Source of the DNA: an uncultured Actinomycetes bacterium
GTDB lineage: Bacteria; Actinomycetota; Thermoleophilia; Solirubrobacterales; 70-9
DNA: 7,604 bases
Assembly: GCA_946886425.1 (NCBI GenBank)
Contig: CAMPIP010000109.1
Coordinates: 1 to 7,604, forward strand
Direction: 5' to 3'
The notes under the pieces are model-generated. The model saw only the letters and a list, made by a program, of their open reading frames with translations. It was not told the origin of the DNA and did no database searches. This document shows positions 1-5,604 of the stretch, piece by piece. Numbering within the stretch: position 1 is the first letter of the stretch; every line of letters starts with the position of its first letter. The position numbers and the translations under genes are program-made.

Positions 1-303
1 GCCCGCAGCGGCTCCGGCGTCTACAACCTGACCAAGTTCGGCGTCGGCGCCTTCAGCGAGTCCTTCCGGCAGGAGTTCGCGGAGCGCCGGGTGCGCTCGT
101 GCCTGATCGAGCCCGGCGCCGTCGCCACCGAGCTGACCGACCACCTCCGCGACGGCATCCGCGAGGAGGTGCGTGGCCGCTTCGCGGACATCGAGCGACT
201 CGCCGCCGAGGACATCGCCGACGCGATCGTCTACGCCGTCTCCCGCCCCTGGCACGTCAGCCTCAACGAGATGCTGATCCGCCCCACCGAGCAGGTCGGT
301 TGA
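1..303 (+). CDS. Short-chain dehydrogenase/reductase (SDR), C-terminal part only
   Basis: The left edge cuts this gene, leaving the last 100 residues in frame 1 up to a TGA at 301-303. SDR enzymes are cytosolic NAD(P)(H)-dependent oxidoreductases. The catalytic YxxxK motif is visible as YNLTK (Y8 and K12 of the visible part). It is followed by the usual helix (FSESFRQEF) and the IEPGAVATEL segment, which corresponds to the PG-x-x-x-T nicotinamide-side motif. The tail, with ADAIVYAVSRPWHVSLNEMLIRPT, resembles the classical COG4221/YdfG-like group of SDRs. The N-terminal cofactor-binding half (TGxxxGxG) lies outside the window, so coenzyme preference and substrate cannot be read. The stop overlaps the likely TTG start of the next gene, suggesting translational coupling. 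The SDR assignment is firm; the reaction is unknown. Confidence 0.9.
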   Translation, partial: ARSGSGVYNLTKFGVGAFSESFRQEFAERRVRSCLIEPGAVATELTDHLRDGIREEVRGRFADIERLAAEDIADAIVYAVSRPWHVSLNEMLIRPTEQVG

Positions 304-794
304 GCGCGGCGGTGCCGACGGTCGCGACCATCGGGGTTTACGGCTTCGACCGCGACTCCTTCCTCGCCGCCCTGGCCGCGGCCGGCGTCGACCTGCTGCT
401 CGACGTGCGCCAGCGCCGCGGCGTGCGCGGCAGCGAGTATGCCTGGGCCAACGCCGCCCGGTTGCAGAATGCACTGGCCGAGGCCGGGATCCGCTACTCG
501 CACCTCAAGGAGCTGGCGCCGACGACGGCGATGCGCGAAGCCCAGTACCGCGCCGACGAACGCCGCGGCGAGGGCAAGCGCTCCCGCACCGTGATCTCCC
601 CCGAGTACGCCCAGCTCTACACCGAGGGGGTTCTCGACCGCGCCGACCTCGCAAACATCGTCCGCTGGATCGGCTCCAGCCACGCCGCCCTCTTCTGCGT
701 CGAGCGCGACCCCGAGGCCTGCCACCGCTCCCTGGTCGCGGCCCGCCTGCGCGACCGCTTCGGGTTCGAGGTGGAAGACCTGCGACCGGAGTAG
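300..794 (+). CDS. DUF488 family protein
   Basis: A protein of about 164 residues with the DUF488 layout: ATIGVYGF near the N-terminus (residues 9-16), LLLDVR (32-37), YSHLKELAPT in the middle, and a C-terminal CVERDPEACHR (C133, C141, H142, R143). The C-x7-C-H-R and DVR motifs are the conserved polar positions of this family, whose biochemical function is not established. The chosen start is TTG 300, which overlaps the upstream TGA as TTGA and has a weak GAGCAGG-like ribosome site before it. GTG 312 is an alternative that would shorten the protein by four residues. The gene is probably co-transcribed with the upstream dehydrogenase, but this gives no functional clue. No membrane segment or signal peptide is visible, so it is probably cytosolic. 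Confidence 0.82.
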   Translation: MSAAVPTVATIGVYGFDRDSFLAALAAAGVDLLLDVRQRRGVRGSEYAWANAARLQNALAEAGIRYSHLKELAPTTAMREAQYRADERRGEGKRSRTVISPEYAQLYTEGVLDRADLANIVRWIGSSHAALFCVERDPEACHRSLVAARLRDRFGFEVEDLRPE

Positions 795-817
795 CAGGGC
801 GTGAAAGCGATCGGGAA

Positions 818-848
818 AGCCGTGACCCGGCGCAACACCGTCACGGCT
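818..848. terminator. Inverted repeat downstream of the DUF488 gene, possible terminator or operator
   Basis: The 9-bp arm AGCCGTGAC (818-826) is exactly complementary to GTCACGGCT (840-848), with a 13-nt loop. It lies in the 108-bp gap between the DUF488 stop and the Crp-type start. No T-run follows, so a classical intrinsic terminator is not supported. It could be a T-less actinobacterial-type terminator or a protein-binding dyad for the neighbouring regulator. Nothing else was recognised in this gap except the GAGGAGG ribosome site at 891-897. Confidence 0.35.
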
Positions 849-902
849 CGGCGGTTGTGGGGACAGGCGATGAACCACGTTCGCGACTGAGAGGAGGGCC
901 GG

Positions 903-1586
903 GTGGACAGCGTCGCGCTGCTGGAGGCCGAACCCTCGCTGGGGGCGGCGCTGGAGCCGCGAGAGCGGCGGCGGGCCGAGCGGGCGGTGCGGGCGCCGGC
1001 GCTACGCCTGGAGTCGGGACGATGGCAGCCGCCGGAGCGGGAGGCGGCGGCGATCGGGTACCTGCTCTGGGACGGGATGCTGCTGCGGCGGGTGCTGATC
1101 GAAGGCGGCAGCAGCGTCGAGCTGCTCGGGCCGGGCGACTGCCTGCTGCCCTGGCAGGAGGAGGACACCTCGTTCGCGCGGGCAGAGTGGGAGGTGCTGG
1201 AATCAAGCCATCTCGCCGTCGTCGACTTCCGCCAGGGCTCGGCCCTCTCGCGCTGGCCGATGATCGCGGCGGCGATCCTGGAGCGGTCGATTTCGCGCTC
1301 GCGCGCCCTCGCCGTCCAGGCCGCGGTGATGAGCATGGTCGGCACCGAGGAGCGGCTGCAGACGCTGCTCTGGTCGCTCGCCGAGCGCTGGGGCCGCGCC
1401 GCCCCCGGCGGCATCGAGCTCGAAGTGGGAGTCCCGCAGACGGTGCTGGCGGAGATGGTCGGCGCCCGCCGCCAGACCGTCAACACCGCACTCGGGGAGC
1501 TGCGCCGGCGCGGCGCCCTGGCGATTCCCGAACCGGGCCGCTGGCTGCTGCTCGACGAACCGCCTGCCCCGGTGTCAGATCCCTGA
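903..1586 (+). CDS. Crp/Fnr-family transcriptional regulator with degenerate cyclic-nucleotide-binding domain
   Basis: A 227-residue protein with the length and order of Crp/Fnr regulators. It has an N-terminal beta-rich sensory domain (about 20-115, including GPGDC at 76-80), a long linker/dimer helix (about 118-150), and a C-terminal winged helix with the recognition region MVGARRQTVNTALGELRRRG (starting at M185), followed by the wing and LLLDEP. The phosphate-binding cassette of cAMP receptors (GE...RxA[ST]A) is not visible, so cAMP binding is not supported. The single cysteine, C80, argues against an Fnr-type Fe-S cluster. The GTG start at 903 is fixed by GAGGAGG at 891-897, five bases upstream. 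The stop lies inside a perfect dyad with CRP-like geometry (1571-1590), suggesting it may regulate the next gene. The effector is unknown. Confidence 0.88.
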   Translation: MDSVALLEAEPSLGAALEPRERRRAERAVRAPALRLESGRWQPPEREAAAIGYLLWDGMLLRRVLIEGGSSVELLGPGDCLLPWQEEDTSFARAEWEVLESSHLAVVDFRQGSALSRWPMIAAAILERSISRSRALAVQAAVMSMVGTEERLQTLLWSLAERWGRAAPGGIELEVGVPQTVLAEMVGARRQTVNTALGELRRRGALAIPEPGRWLLLDEPPAPVSDP

Positions 1587-1590
1587 CACC
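1571..1590. promoter_or_regulatory. Perfect 8-bp dyad with Crp/Fnr-type geometry, overlapping the regulator stop codon
   Basis: GGTGTCAG (1571-1578) and CTGACACC (1583-1590) are perfect inverted repeats around ATCC. Read as a CRP-family site, this is TGTCA-N6-TGACA, the same half-site spacing as TGTGA-N6-TCACA. It lies 65 bp before the next gene and spans the TGA stop at 1584-1586. A hairpin terminator is the alternative reading, but no T-run follows. Confidence 0.45.
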
Positions 1591-1607
1591 CGGTAGCACC
1601 GCCGCCG

Positions 1608-1650
1608 CCTCCCTCCTGTTGCGGGGTCAACAGTCCAACGCAGGGAGGGA
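1608..1650 (+). promoter_or_regulatory. Ribosome site with complementary upstream tract, possible leader hairpin
   Basis: The ribosome site GGGAGGGA (1643-1650) for the ATG at 1655 is preceded by CCTCCCTCC (1608-1616), which can pair with it. The CTGTTG/CAACAG hairpin (1616-1633) sits between the two and could stack under the same structure. If the transcript begins upstream of 1608, the ribosome site could be masked. The transcription start is unknown. Confidence 0.28.
1616..1633. promoter_or_regulatory. Second CRP-geometry dyad upstream of the secreted-protein gene
   Basis: CTGTTG (1616-1621) and CAACAG (1628-1633) are perfect inverted repeats with a 6-bp centre. The inner part reads TGTTG-N6-CAACA, the same 5-6-5 geometry as the dyad at 1571-1590. 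The two centres are 44 bp apart, about four helical turns. A pair of sites for the adjacent Crp-type regulator is possible; this is inferred from geometry only. Confidence 0.35.
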
Positions 1651-1654
1651 AGAG

Positions 1655-2068
1655 ATGTTGCTGAGACTCACGCTGTGCGGCCTGGCGATCTGTGGCCTGA
1701 TGGGGGTGGAGCTGACCAGCCTGGCGGGAGCGGCGGGACGCACCGCCCACCGTGGCAAGACCGCTCAGGGCTACCCGCTGACCCTGAGGATGCAGGGCGA
1801 GAAGAGCTTCAAGCTGCTCCGCTTCAAGGCCGACCTCAACTGCCGCGACGGCAGCGAACTGCAGCTCGCCGAGAGCGGCTTCCTCCCCACCCGGGTCCGC
1901 GGTAACGGCAGCTTCCGCGACACCCAGTACGGGAAGACCGACACGGTCAGGTTCCGCGGCAAGGTGACGAACCGGGCGGTGAAGGGAAAGGTGCGGCTCG
2001 AAGACCGGCTCGGCAAGAAGCGGATCCGCTGCACCTCCAAGTGGATCGGATTCACCGTCAAGCGTTGA
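1655..2068 (+). CDS. Small predicted secreted protein of unknown function
   Basis: I do not recognise a named family. The 137-residue product starts at ATG 1655, with a strong GGGAGGGA ribosome site six to eight bases upstream. Residues 1-27 form a signal peptide: a short MLLR start, a hydrophobic stretch rich in L, G and C, then SLAGA as a likely signal peptidase I site. The cysteines in the signal are not preceded by a lipobox residue (L-C and I-C), so a lipoprotein is unlikely. The mature part is very basic (many K and R) and looks beta-rich. It has two cysteines, in NCRDGS and IRCTSK, which could form one disulfide. The motif order F-x-C-x-DG ... GSF ... FRGKV ... C-x-S-x-W-x-GFTV suggests a compact beta-sandwich, perhaps binding the envelope or a polyanion. 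The preceding Crp-type gene and dyads suggest its regulation. Confidence 0.78.
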   Translation: MLLRLTLCGLAICGLMGVELTSLAGAAGRTAHRGKTAQGYPLTLRMQGEKSFKLLRFKADLNCRDGSELQLAESGFLPTRVRGNGSFRDTQYGKTDTVRFRGKVTNRAVKGKVRLEDRLGKKRIRCTSKWIGFTVKR

Positions 2069-2086
2069 GCCGACGCGACTTCTCGG

Positions 2087-2180
2087 GCCCGCCAGGGCAG
2101 ATCCAGGGCCGAAATACCTGAATCCCGGTCCGGATTGGTATTTTTCACACACCCTGTGTTTTTACTGGCCCCTGGCGGGC
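2087..2180. repeat. 11-bp inverted repeat flanking the sulfite reductase operator
   Basis: GCCCGCCAGGG (2087-2097) is exactly complementary to CCCTGGCGGGC (2170-2180), with 72 bp between. The right arm ends nine bases before the GAGGAGGA ribosome site of the sulfite reductase gene. A second CCAGGG (2103-2108) could compete for the same right arm. Such matches are not rare in DNA this GC-rich, so a biological role is uncertain. The rest of the 136-bp gap (2069-2204) holds the operator-like dyad at 2142-2164. Confidence 0.3.
2142..2164. promoter_or_regulatory. Degenerate member of the TCACAC/GTGTGA operator family, upstream of sulfite reductase
   Basis: The left half TTTTCACAC (2142-2150) is identical to the left half of the ctaD site. 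The right half keeps only the TGTGT core. The symmetric part is ACACA (2147-2151), CCC, then TGTGT (2155-2159). It matches the remembered mycobacterial SufR motif ACACT-N5-TGTGA at 7 of 10 fixed positions. The core ends 46 bp before the ATG at 2205, a suitable place for promoter control. Confidence 0.5.
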
Positions 2181-2204
2181 GAACGACCGAGGAGGACGGA
2201 AGCA

Positions 2205-4088
2205 ATGGATAGTGAGGCGCCTGCCGCGAGCGCGACCGCGGTGCTCGAGGGGCTCGACGTCGATTACGACAAAGGGCGGAGCGCCAAGGGGCCGGTCGGC
2301 TCCCGGGAGAACCCGGAGCGATTCGAGAACGTCCCCGGCCACGTGATCCCGATCCTCGAGGACGAGTTCGACGACTTCAACTCCGAGGCCGGAGAGTTCC
2401 TCGCCGGCACCCAGGGCGAAGACACCTTCGTCCCCTTCCGCCTCAAACAGGGCGTCTACGGCCAGCGCCAGGCGGACGTGCAGATGATCCGCGTGAAGCT
2501 CCCCTTCGGCGGCGTCTCGCCGGACCAGATGGACGCTTTCGCCGACGTGATCGAGCGCTGGGTGCCGCTCCGCAAAGGGCACATCACCACCCGCCAGAAC
2601 ATCCAGCTCCACCACGTGCCGCTGACCGACGCCGCGAAGCTGATCCGCGAGCTCGGCAAGGCCGGGCTCTCCTCGCGCGAGGGCTGCGGCAACACGGTCC
2701 GCAACGTCACCGCCGACCCCTACGCCGGGGTCGCCCCCGACGAGGTCTTCGACCCCACCCCCTACGCCGGCGCCTACGTGCGCTACTTCGTACGCCACCC
2801 GGTCACCCAGACGATGCCGCGCAAGTGGAAGACCGCCTTCTCCGCCTCGCCGGCGGACCGGGCGATCGTGCCGATCCACGACATCGGCTACCTGCCGGTG
2901 ATCCGCGACGGCGAGCGGGGCTTCGAGGTCTGGGTCGGCGGCGGCACCGCGATCATGCCGCGGCTCGCCCACAAGATCTACGACTTCGTCGGGGCCGACG
3001 ACGGCGCCTACCTGAAGGTGAACGAGGCGATCGTCCGCATCTTCGACCGCCAGGACTGGCTGCGCAAGAACCGCGCCCGGGCCCGGATCAAGGTCCTGCT
3101 CGACAAAATCGGTCCGGAGGCGTTCCGCGCCCTGGTCGACGAGGAGCTCGAAGGCGAGTGGGTCGGCGAACGCGACTTCGCCGCCGAGCTGGAGCGGCTG
3201 CGCTTCGACGTCGACGAGGAAGCGGGCGCGCCCGCGGCCGGCCTCGCCTACGGCTCGCCCAACGGCGACCGCTCCCGCTTCGAGACCTTCCTGGCCCGCA
3301 ACGTCGACGCCCAGCGCCAGGAGGGCTTCTCGACGGTGGCGGTGAAGATCACCCGCGGCGACCTCACCCCCGCCCAGTTCCGCGGCCTGGCGGCGATCAT
3401 GCGCGAGTACTGCGGCGGCTTCGCCCGCAGCTCGGTCGAGCAGAACATGATCCTGCGCTGGGTCCGCGACGAGGCGCTCTACGAGGTTTGGAACCGGCTC
3501 GACGAGCTCGGCCTCGGCGGCGCCGGCGCCTTCGAAATCGACGACGTGATCAGCTGCCCCGGCACCGACAGCTGCAAAATGGGGATCACCGCCTCGATGG
3601 GCCTCAACCAGGCGATCCAGGAGCGGCTCGAGGAGATGGCGATCGAGGACGCGCTGACCCGGGCCGTGCAGATCAAGATGAGCGGCTGCCCGAACGGCTG
3701 CGGCCAGCACCACATCGGCACGATCGGGTTCTACGGCGCCTCGCTGAAGGTCGGCGACCGGCAGATGCCCGCCTACATCCCCCACATCGGCGGTCGCGCC
3801 GCCGACGGCGACGTGGCCTTCGGCAAGCGGCTCAAATCGCGCCTGCCCGCGAAGCGGGTCCCGGACGCGGTCGAGCGCTGGCTGCGGATGTACGAGGCGG
3901 AGCGCAGCGACGCCCGCGAGAACTTCGAGGCGTTCGCCGAGCGGGTCGGCAACGAGCGCTTCGAAGCCGAGGTGAAGGAGCTGACCCTCCCGGCCGAGTT
4001 CAGCCTCGAGACCATGCGTGAGTTCATCGACTGGAACCGGACCACCCCCTACGAAGTGATCCGGGGCGAGGGCGAGTGCGCGATGTAG
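2205..4088 (+). CDS. Ferredoxin-dependent sulfite (or nitrite) reductase, siroheme/4Fe-4S
   Basis: A 627-residue cytosolic enzyme of the nitrite/sulfite reductase family, which uses siroheme coupled to a 4Fe-4S cluster for six-electron reduction of sulfite to sulfide or nitrite to ammonia. The family's two-fold repeat is visible: half-domains at about 76-140 and 376-440, each followed by a siroheme/Fe-S domain. Cluster cysteines are C451-x5-C457 and C495-x3-C499. Likely anion-binding residues are R130 (TTRQNIQLHH), R166 (GNTVRNVT), and K207 and K209 (PRKWKTAF). There is no fused flavin or NADH domain, so an external donor is needed. The convergent ferredoxin is the obvious candidate. GAGGAGGA at 2189-2196 supports ATG 2205. 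Sulfite is favoured because no nitrate genes are visible, but nitrite cannot be excluded. The N-terminal ~60 residues are an acidic, poorly conserved extension. Confidence 0.93.
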   Translation: MDSEAPAASATAVLEGLDVDYDKGRSAKGPVGSRENPERFENVPGHVIPILEDEFDDFNSEAGEFLAGTQGEDTFVPFRLKQGVYGQRQADVQMIRVKLPFGGVSPDQMDAFADVIERWVPLRKGHITTRQNIQLHHVPLTDAAKLIRELGKAGLSSREGCGNTVRNVTADPYAGVAPDEVFDPTPYAGAYVRYFVRHPVTQTMPRKWKTAFSASPADRAIVPIHDIGYLPVIRDGERGFEVWVGGGTAIMPRLAHKIYDFVGADDGAYLKVNEAIVRIFDRQDWLRKNRARARIKVLLDKIGPEAFRALVDEELEGEWVGERDFAAELERLRFDVDEEAGAPAAGLAYGSPNGDRSRFETFLARNVDAQRQEGFSTVAVKITRGDLTPAQFRGLAAIMREYCGGFARSSVEQNMILRWVRDEALYEVWNRLDELGLGGAGAFEIDDVISCPGTDSCKMGITASMGLNQAIQERLEEMAIEDALTRAVQIKMSGCPNGCGQHHIGTIGFYGASLKVGDRQMPAYIPHIGGRAADGDVAFGKRLKSRLPAKRVPDAVERWLRMYEAERSDARENFEAFAERVGNERFEAEVKELTLPAEFSLETMREFIDWNRTTPYEVIRGEGECAM

Positions 4089-4097
4089 CGCCCGCCC

Positions 4098-4126
4098 GCT
4101 AGGAGGGCTCGGCGAACCCTCCTAGC
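4098..4126. terminator. Hairpin between convergent sulfite reductase and ferredoxin genes, likely bidirectional terminator
   Basis: GCTAGGAGGG (4098-4107) and CCCTCCTAGC (4117-4126) form a perfect 10-bp stem with a 9-nt loop. It starts nine bases after the reductase stop and includes the ferredoxin stop codon (4122-4124). Its place between two convergent genes and its symmetry fit a two-way terminator, although neither side has a T-run. Confidence 0.65.
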
Positions 4127-4391
4127 CCGCCGAGGCCTTGAAGTAGTCCGCGTTCATCGCGATGTACTTGAGGAAGTCGTGCGGGACCATGTCCTGAGGG
4201 TAGATCGCGTCGACCGGGCAGGCCTCCACGCAGGCATCGCAATCGATGCACTCGTCGGGATCGATGAAGAGCATCTCCGCCGCGTCGTAGCCCTCCTCGT
4301 CGGGCGTCGGGTGGATGCAGTCGACCGGGCACACCTCCACGCAGGAGTTGTCCTTGGTGCCGATGCAGGGCTCGGTGATGACGTAGGCCAC
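4122..4391 (-). CDS. fdxA: 7Fe ferredoxin (3Fe-4S plus 4Fe-4S), FdxA type
   Basis: An 89-residue soluble electron carrier. By alignment with Azotobacter FdI-type ferredoxins, C9, C17 and C58 would hold a 3Fe-4S cluster, and C21 (followed by P), C48, C51 and C54 a 4Fe-4S cluster. C25 matches the conserved free cysteine. The first motif is C-x7-C-x3-CP, without the second cysteine of a standard CxxCxxC; T12 is near that place. This is why a 7Fe rather than 8Fe protein is called. A loop of about 13 residues (HPTPDEEGYDAAE) separates the halves, and the C-terminal tail (FLKYIAMNADYF) resembles mycobacterial FdxA. The start is GTG at 4391-4389, with GGAGGA four bases upstream (complement of 4396-4401). 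It probably feeds the convergent sulfite reductase, and it diverges from the SufR-like gene across a shared dyad. Confidence 0.94.
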   Translation of the reverse strand: MAYVITEPCIGTKDNSCVEVCPVDCIHPTPDEEGYDAAEMLFIDPDECIDCDACVEACPVDAIYPQDMVPHDFLKYIAMNADYFKASAG

Positions 4392-4414
4392 GGGGTCCTC
4401 CAGGCTCGGGGCAA

Positions 4415-4435
4415 TTTCACACTCGGAGTGGGAAA
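4415..4435. promoter_or_regulatory. Operator-like dyad in the ferredoxin / SufR-like divergent promoter region
   Basis: TTTCACACT (4415-4423) and AGTGGGAAA (4427-4435) are inverted repeats around CGG with one mismatch (A4419 against G4431); the C4424/G4426 pair extends the symmetry inward. The core reads ACACT-N5-TGGGA, 9 of 10 against the remembered mycobacterial SufR motif ACACT-N5-TGTGA. It is the only strong dyad in the 96-bp gap between the two start codons, so one bound protein could control both genes. Confidence 0.65.
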
Positions 4436-4443
4436 AATATCAG
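4416..4443 (+). promoter_or_regulatory. Possible sigma-70-type promoter of the SufR-like gene
   Basis: TTCACA (4416-4421) matches the -35 hexamer at 5 of 6 positions. TATCAG (4438-4443) matches the -10 hexamer at 4 of 6, with a 16-bp spacer. The operator dyad covers the -35 box and most of the spacer, which would fit autorepression. AT-rich bases are scarce here, which helps the call, but the -10 box is weak. Confidence 0.33.
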
Positions 4444-4487
4444 CCAGGCATTGTCCCGCCGCCGCGGCTGTGTAAGGGTGGGTGGCG

Positions 4488-5147
4488 ATGGACCTGCCCG
4501 TACCCGATGGCGCGCTCGCCCAGCCGACCCGCGCCCAGATCTTCAGCTTCCTCGTCGAGCGACGTGCCCCGGCCGGCACCGAGGAGGTCGCCTCCCACTT
4601 CGGGCTGCATCCCAACGGCGTCCGCCGCCACCTCGAGCGGCTCGAGGAGGGCGGCTTCGTGGTCCGCACCCGGGTCCGCGGCGGCCAGGGGCGGCCGCGC
4701 GACAGCTGGGCGATCTCCCCCGACGCCCACCCCGGTGGGATGCGGCCGCGCGCTTACTCCGACCTGGCCGCGTGGCTGGCCCGGGCGATCCCCGACAACC
4801 GCTCGCGACGGAGCGAGGTCGAACGGGCCGGCCGCGAGATCGGCCGCGAGCTGGCGGGGCAGGGAGTCGAGGACCCGGTCGAGGGCTTCCAGCAGGCGAT
4901 CTCGGCGCTCGGCTTCCAGCCGACGCTCGACGTCAAAACCGACGGCAGCTTCACCTGCACGCTCGGCAACTGCCCCTACCGCGACTCGGTGCGGGAGAAC
5001 CAGCCGATCGTCTGCGGGCTGCACCGGGGGATCACCACGGGCCTGCTCGCCGAGCTCGATCCCGACCGCAGCCTGGCCGAGTTCGAGCCCCACGACCCTG
5101 ACGCCGCCGGCTGCCGGATCGCGGTCACGGCGCCGAAGCGCCACTGA
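4488..5147 (+). CDS. SufR-like (COG2345-type) winged-helix regulator with C-terminal cysteine cluster
   Basis: A 219-residue regulator. Residues 10-75 form an ArsR/DeoR-like winged helix: TRAQIFSFLVERR, then EVASHFGLHPNGVRRHLERLEEGGFV, and a GGQGRPR wing at 65-71. The C-terminal part has the signature of this group: GFQP, NCPYR, IVCGLH and a late GCRI. The cysteines are C157, C162, C176 and C209 (C-x4-C-x13-C-x32-C). SufR proteins bind an Fe-S cluster through C-terminal cysteines. The C-x13-C step matches the SufR pattern as I recall it (CX12CX13CX14C), but the first and last spacings differ. ATG 4488 is preferred because AAGGG (4474-4478) lies nine bases upstream; GTG 4482 is possible but only three bases from it. 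It is followed after 22 bp by the hemerythrin-like gene. It probably binds the dyad at 4415-4435. Confidence 0.85.
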   Translation: MDLPVPDGALAQPTRAQIFSFLVERRAPAGTEEVASHFGLHPNGVRRHLERLEEGGFVVRTRVRGGQGRPRDSWAISPDAHPGGMRPRAYSDLAAWLARAIPDNRSRRSEVERAGREIGRELAGQGVEDPVEGFQQAISALGFQPTLDVKTDGSFTCTLGNCPYRDSVRENQPIVCGLHRGITTGLLAELDPDRSLAEFEPHDPDAAGCRIAVTAPKRH

Positions 5148-5169
5148 GCGGCGGGCGAGGGGCGTCGCC

Positions 5170-5601
5170 GTGAAACGCGCCGCCGCCCTGCGACCGCTCT
5201 CCCGCGAGCACCTGGCCGCCCTGCTCGCCGCCAAGCGGCTGCGCGAGGCGACCGACGCCGACTCGGCCGCCGCCGGCTTCCTCGAGTTCTGGCGCGACGA
5301 CGGCCGCCGCCACTTCCGCGTCGAGGAGGAGGTGCTGCTGCCGGGCTGGGCGCTGCACGCCGAGATCGACCGGGCGGGCGTTGCCCGGATGCTCGAGGAG
5401 CACCTGCGGATCCGCCGCGAGGCGCTGCGCCTGGAGGCCGGCCTCGCCGACCTGACCGAAATCCGGGCGCTCGGCGACACCCTCAACGACCACGTCCGCT
5501 TCGAGGAGCGCGAGCTCTTCCCCCGCATCGAAGCCGACCTCGACGAGGCGGCGCTGGAGCGGTTGGCGGCGGCGATCGAGGAGGCTGAGTTGGCTCCCTG
5601 A
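5170..5601 (+). CDS. Hemerythrin/HHE-domain di-iron protein
   Basis: A 143-residue, all-helical, single-domain cytosolic protein with hemerythrin HHE spacing. Candidate non-heme di-iron ligands are H14 (SREHL), H48 and E52 (HFRVE), H78 (EEHLRIR), and H108 and E112 (HVRFE), one set per helix of a four-helix bundle. Family members bind O2 or NO, store iron, or repair Fe-S centres (the RIC/YtfE group). No ScdA-like N-terminal domain (DUF542) is present, so repair function is not shown. The GTG start at 5170 has GAGGGG at 5157-5162, seven bases upstream. The 22-bp gap to the SufR-like gene indicates an operon, which favours a role in iron, oxygen or NO handling. Two in-frame stops (TGA, TAG) stand in tandem, and the ctaD operator begins at the next base. 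Confidence 0.85.
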   Translation: MKRAAALRPLSREHLAALLAAKRLREATDADSAAAGFLEFWRDDGRRHFRVEEEVLLPGWALHAEIDRAGVARMLEEHLRIRREALRLEAGLADLTEIRALGDTLNDHVRFEERELFPRIEADLDEAALERLAAAIEEAELAP

Positions 5602-5604
5602 TAG

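Noticed and set aside
2086..2110. Weak GGCCC/GGGCC stem as terminator of the secreted-protein gene
   Set aside because: Only five pairs with a 15-base loop and no T-run.
2121..2136. Short dyad AATCC...GGATT upstream of the operator-like site
   Set aside because: Five-base arms only and no second copy in the window. Too weak to call a site.
617..2152. 511-codon open frame on the minus strand across the Crp-type and secreted-protein genes
   Set aside because: No family signature, Ser/Arg-rich shadow composition, and it crosses two well-supported plus-strand genes and their ribosome sites.
2145..3785. 546-codon open frame on the minus strand across the sulfite reductase gene
   Set aside because: The translation is compositionally biased (A, V, D, E, H repeats) with no motif. 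The opposite strand encodes a full, motif-complete reductase. It reflects the lack of stops in GC-rich DNA.
4482..4484. GTG as start of the SufR-like gene
   Set aside because: Only three bases separate it from the AAGGG ribosome site, whereas ATG 4488 has a workable nine-base spacing. It cannot be fully excluded.
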